Origin: a virus
DNA length: 64,000 bases
IMG/VR virus record: IMGVR_UViG_3300042311_000389
Coordinates: 1-64,000 of that record
Direction: 5' to 3' (one strand)
Below are positions 61,280-64,000 of this stretch, in pieces. Made by a program: the position numbers and the translations under genes. The stretch's first letter is position 1. Each line of letters opens with the position of its first letter. The notes beneath the pieces are model-generated. The model was not told the DNA's origin. It worked only from the letters and a program-made list of their open reading frames with translations, and did not search any database.

Positions 61280-61738
61280 TTATATATTAATTATTACAAA
61301 ATCGCTAGTATTAAAAACATCATCTGTGATGATATAATCAATCCTAACTTTAGCGGTATGTTCTAATTGACCAATACCAGGTACTCTAAAAACTCTATCG
61401 TTCTCACCATTAATATAAGACCCTTTATCTTCTTGTCCATCAGACGCCGCAGTTACACTAATATTAGTAAGTTTTAAATTTGGCATATACAAATCAACAG
61501 CGTCACGTATTTCAGATTCTATTTGTGAAAATGTAGGTGTATCTAATGGGTCAAAAAGAAATTCATATAATCTTGTCCCAAAATCAGGTAAATAATATCT
61601 TGAACCTTTTCTTGTTAGTAAAAGATGTATTAAGTTGTTTCTAATTTCTTTTTCGGTTGTACTAGATAAATCTAAATATTTCCCATCAAAAGAATCTCTG
61701 AAAGGAAAAGTTAACCCGTATGTTGTTCCATCTGCCAT
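61280..61738 (-). CDS. Baseplate wedge protein, T4 gp25-like (GPW/gp25 family)
   Basis: A 152-residue protein of the GPW/gp25 family. RNNLIHLLLTRKGSRYYLPD and FGTRLYEFLFDP near 33-62 are diagnostic, and the RxxPxFG-like turn is present as YLPDFG. The protein joins the inner baseplate to the first sheath ring and is shared by myoviruses and contractile injection systems. I start at the ATG at 61738, because a longer frame to 61783 would contain two TATTTATA motifs and lacks family similarity. It begins the leftward tail operon. Confidence 0.92.
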   Translation of the reverse strand: MADGTTYGLTFPFRDSFDGKYLDLSSTTEKEIRNNLIHLLLTRKGSRYYLPDFGTRLYEFLFDPLDTPTFSQIESEIRDAVDLYMPNLKLTNISVTAASDGQEDKGSYINGENDRVFRVPGIGQLEHTAKVRIDYIITDDVFNTSDFVIINI

Positions 61739-61741
61739 AAC

Positions 61742-61776
61742 TATAAATATAGTGTCGTCATTATTTTTTATAAATA
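61742..61776 (-). promoter_or_regulatory. Two late-type TATTTATA motifs before the tail operon
   Basis: On the minus strand TATTTATA occurs at 61769-61776 (30 bases before the ATG) and again at 61742-61749 (3 bases before it). The upstream copy would give a normal short leader; the downstream one a leaderless start. Confidence 0.55.
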
Positions 61777-61785
61777 CCCCCAAAA

Positions 61786-61812
61786 TAAAAAATCACGACC
61801 TAAGTCGTGATT
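61786..61812 (-). terminator. Rho-independent terminator of the ribonucleotide reductase gene
   Basis: AATCACGAC / GTCGTGATT, 9-bp perfect arms (61791-61799, 61804-61812) with a 4-base loop, followed on the minus strand by TTTTTATTTT. It lies 10 bases after the reductase stop. Confidence 0.92.
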
Positions 61813-61822
61813 TATATTCTTA

Positions 61823-64000
61823 TTAAGAACCACATCCGAAACATTCAAATTCCGTATCTGTTGGTTTTTGTGTTAATTCAACCGTTGGTTTATCAATTGA
61901 TTTTGGTTGACCTACTTTAGATATATCCACAGCCAAGTGTTTTGCTCCGGTCGATATCGCTTTCGTTCTAACATAATAACAAAGAGTTTTTAATCCTTTA
62001 CCCCAAGAATGGAAGTGTGATGATGAAATTTTTGATAATGTTGGGTTTGACATATAGATATTCATTGATTGTGATTGGTCAATGAATGGTGCTCTGTCTG
62101 CCGCCATATCAATAAGTTCTCTTTGAGATATTTCCCAAATTGTTTTGTATTTTGGAATTAAATGTTCAATTCTTTTAACTTTCTTGTTGTAATTTTTATC
62201 TTCTTGGTCAAGATAATTATTAAAGTTAATATTTTGAATTGACCCTTCATTCATAATGATTTCGTTTTTCAAATCTTCAGACCAAATACCAATTTTCTCA
62301 AAATCACTAATTAAGTATTTGTTAACAATTAAAATTTCTCCCCCAACTACACGACGATTAAATAATGCCGAGTGAGCCGGTTCTGTCATTTCAAATGAAC
62401 CTGTAATTTTAGCTGAAGACGCAACTGGCATCTGAGCCGTGAATAACGAATTACAAACCCCGTGATTGGACACTTCTAACTTAAGTGAGTCCCAATCCCA
62501 CATTCTACCTAATCCTTCGTAATCTAATCCCCACATATCAAATTGGAATATACCTTTTGACATTGGTGAACCTTTAAAGAATTCGTATGGTTTATATTCA
62601 CCTGATTTACATAACTCCATACTCTCAGTGATTGCCGCAAAGTAGATTGTTTCAAATATTTCTTTGTTTAATTGTTTTGCCTCTTCAGATGTGAATATGT
62701 AATCCATTAAGAAAAACACGTCAGCAAGACCTTGAGTTCCAATAGCAATCGCTCTTTGTTCTAACCCACCTTTTCTACCTTGTTCAGTTGAATAACTATT
62801 AATGTCAACAACTTTGTTAAGTGCTCTAACAACCTTTCTAACTTCACTGTAAAGTAACTTGAAATCAAACTCTCCTTTAACAATAAAGTTCTTCAATACC
62901 ATAGATGATAATGTACAGATTGCTGTGGTGTTCTCATCAGTATATTGGTAAATCTCATTACATAAGTTAGATTGTTTAATCACCCCAATGTTTTGATGGT
63001 TTGTCTTTCTATTAGCACTATCTTTAGAACATAAGTAAGGAACTCCTGTTTCAACCTGAGATTCAATAATTTTATTCCAAATTGTCTGTGCCTTTACTTT
63101 TTTACCAAGACCAAGTTCAACCGCTTTGTTGTAGTTTGATTCGTACTCATCACCATAAGCTTCTTGTAATGGTTTGATACCCGCTTTGATAATATCGTTA
63201 GGACAGAACAAATACCAATCACTATTGTTCTTAACCGCATTCATAAAGTTGTCCGGTAACCAAATTGAAGTAAATAAATCTTTTGCTCTCAATTCTTCAG
63301 CCCCCGTATTCTTTTTGATTTCAAGTAAATCAATAATATCTTTATGCCAAGGTTCAATGTAGATTGCTGCACTACCGGGTCTTCTACCTTGTTGATTAAA
63401 GAATCTTAATCCTTCATTAACAATCTTTAAGTATTTTAATAAACCACCGGCAAATCCACCTGATGAGTTAATACGACTCTCTTTACTACGAATACTTGAC
63501 ATACATAATCCAATACCTGCAGCATCTGACGAATACGTTGAAATGTCGTTGAATGTTTGTAATAACCCTTCTCTTGAATCCCCGTGATTGTATTTCAACA
63601 CACAAGACGCTAGTTGAGGGGTTTTAGTCCCCGCATTAATCATAATTGGTGTGGCAGGAGATATAACTTGATTTGATAATGATTGATAATACTCAACCGC
63701 TTGTTCAAATGATTTAGTAACCCATAAAGCCACTCTCATATACATATGTTGAGGTCTTTCAATTACTCTACCTTCAGGATTTTTTAACAAATACATTTCT
63801 TGTAACGATTTCCACGCAAAATAATCAAAATTGTAATCATTCTCGTGATTTATTACAGAATCAATATTTTCAGTACCATATAGTTCAATAGTTTCCATTA
63901 ACTTATCGTTAATGATACCATCAACGTGTAAGGTGTGCATTGTATTACAGAAACTTTCATCAGTCTCTTTGTGATATGCAGATATTGCCACAGATGATGC
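61823..64000 (-). CDS. nrdA: Class I ribonucleoside-diphosphate reductase, large (alpha) subunit, N-terminus cut by window edge
   Basis: At least 726 residues of the catalytic subunit that reduces ribonucleotides to deoxyribonucleotides. PQLASCVL carries the substrate-site Cys, NLCNEI holds the Asn, Cys and Glu of the radical site, and TAICTLSS the partner Cys. The region AAIYIEPWHKDI and GSFEMTEPAHSALFNRRVVG are family signatures. The C-terminus ECFGCGS is the Cys pair reduced by thioredoxin or glutaredoxin (genes at 6965-7568). The frame remains open to the window edge; a GTG at 63991 is inside it, so the real start lies beyond. The small subunit is not in the window. Confidence 0.95.
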   Translation of the reverse strand, partial: ASSVAISAYHKETDESFCNTMHTLHVDGIINDKLMETIELYGTENIDSVINHENDYNFDYFAWKSLQEMYLLKNPEGRVIERPQHMYMRVALWVTKSFEQAVEYYQSLSNQVISPATPIMINAGTKTPQLASCVLKYNHGDSREGLLQTFNDISTYSSDAAGIGLCMSSIRSKESRINSSGGFAGGLLKYLKIVNEGLRFFNQQGRRPGSAAIYIEPWHKDIIDLLEIKKNTGAEELRAKDLFTSIWLPDNFMNAVKNNSDWYLFCPNDIIKAGIKPLQEAYGDEYESNYNKAVELGLGKKVKAQTIWNKIIESQVETGVPYLCSKDSANRKTNHQNIGVIKQSNLCNEIYQYTDENTTAICTLSSMVLKNFIVKGEFDFKLLYSEVRKVVRALNKVVDINSYSTEQGRKGGLEQRAIAIGTQGLADVFFLMDYIFTSEEAKQLNKEIFETIYFAAITESMELCKSGEYKPYEFFKGSPMSKGIFQFDMWGLDYEGLGRMWDWDSLKLEVSNHGVCNSLFTAQMPVASSAKITGSFEMTEPAHSALFNRRVVGGEILIVNKYLISDFEKIGIWSEDLKNEIIMNEGSIQNINFNNYLDQEDKNYNKKVKRIEHLIPKYKTIWEISQRELIDMAADRAPFIDQSQSMNIYMSNPTLSKISSSHFHSWGKGLKTLCYYVRTKAISTGAKHLAVDISKVGQPKSIDKPTVELTQKPTDTEFECFGCGS

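Noticed and set aside
61738-61783. Longer start for the gp25-like protein
   Set aside because: The extra 15 residues contain both TATTTATA motifs and do not resemble the family N-terminus.
1-64000. tRNA, rRNA, IS elements, integrase or attachment sites
   Set aside because: I looked for cloverleaf-like segments in the intergenic gaps and for transposase/integrase motifs in proteins and saw none; a covariance-model search would be needed to exclude a tRNA fully.

Overview
The window reads as an internal stretch of a large, very A+T-rich contractile-tailed phage genome, distantly T4-like, whose host is probably a member of the Bacteroidota. The phage signs are a gp25-like and a gp6-like baseplate wedge protein, a gp46/gp47 (SbcC/SbcD-like) recombination pair, a DnaG-type primase, class I ribonucleotide reductase, an amidase endolysin next to spanin-like genes, and a long tail/fibre module. 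The host signs are promoters of the Bacteroidota type (TTTG, about 19-20 bases, TAnnTTTG), SprB-like and BspA-like (DUF285) adhesin repeats in the fibre proteins, a histone H1-like basic protein typical of that phylum, and almost no Shine-Dalgarno sequences. No tRNA, rRNA, CRISPR array or insertion sequence was seen. No stretch over about 300 bases lacks a gene once two short genes (5869-6012 and 15204-15380) are added.

Layout. 1-5.8 kb (leftward): DHH phosphoesterase, a peptidoglycan-binding-like protein, a DNA methyltransferase, a DUF3310 protein and small unknowns. 5.8-7.0 kb (rightward): a tiny Cys-rich protein and an unknown protein. 7-12.3 kb (leftward): glutaredoxin, thioredoxin, a PcfJ-like protein, a leucine-rich protein with a WCTA-type domain, and a Dam-type methylase. 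12.4-21.2 kb: a small membrane protein, DnaJ, small unknowns, the H1-like protein, Cys-rich candidate capsid-interior proteins, and a lysis-like cluster. 21.3-30.1 kb (leftward): a sigma-70 family factor, then gp46, gp47, a PD-(D/E)XK nuclease and primase. 30.1-43.1 kb (rightward): a cassette of fibre/adhesin proteins ending in a RuvC-like resolvase. 43.1-61.8 kb (leftward): fibre and baseplate genes back to gp6 and gp25. 61.8-64 kb: ribonucleotide reductase large subunit, cut by the window edge.

How it may work together. Two promoter classes are visible. Host-type TAnnTTTG promoters precede the primase/recombination operon, the sigma-factor operon, the PcfJ gene, the Dam gene and a small membrane protein. 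A second motif, TATTTAT(A/T/G), lies 3-41 bases upstream of many late-looking genes on both strands and always in the same orientation relative to the gene. The phage sigma factor is an obvious candidate to read it. Several genes behind this second motif (1414-1779, 4414-5775, 10000-11394, 15975-17195, 35523-35705) encode proteins that start with a short helical peptide ending in a (L/I/V)-x-E tripeptide. This resembles the T4 capsid-targeting peptide and prohead-protease site. I infer a dispersed set of capsid-packaged proteins under late control; this is the most interesting hypothesis in the window and is untested.
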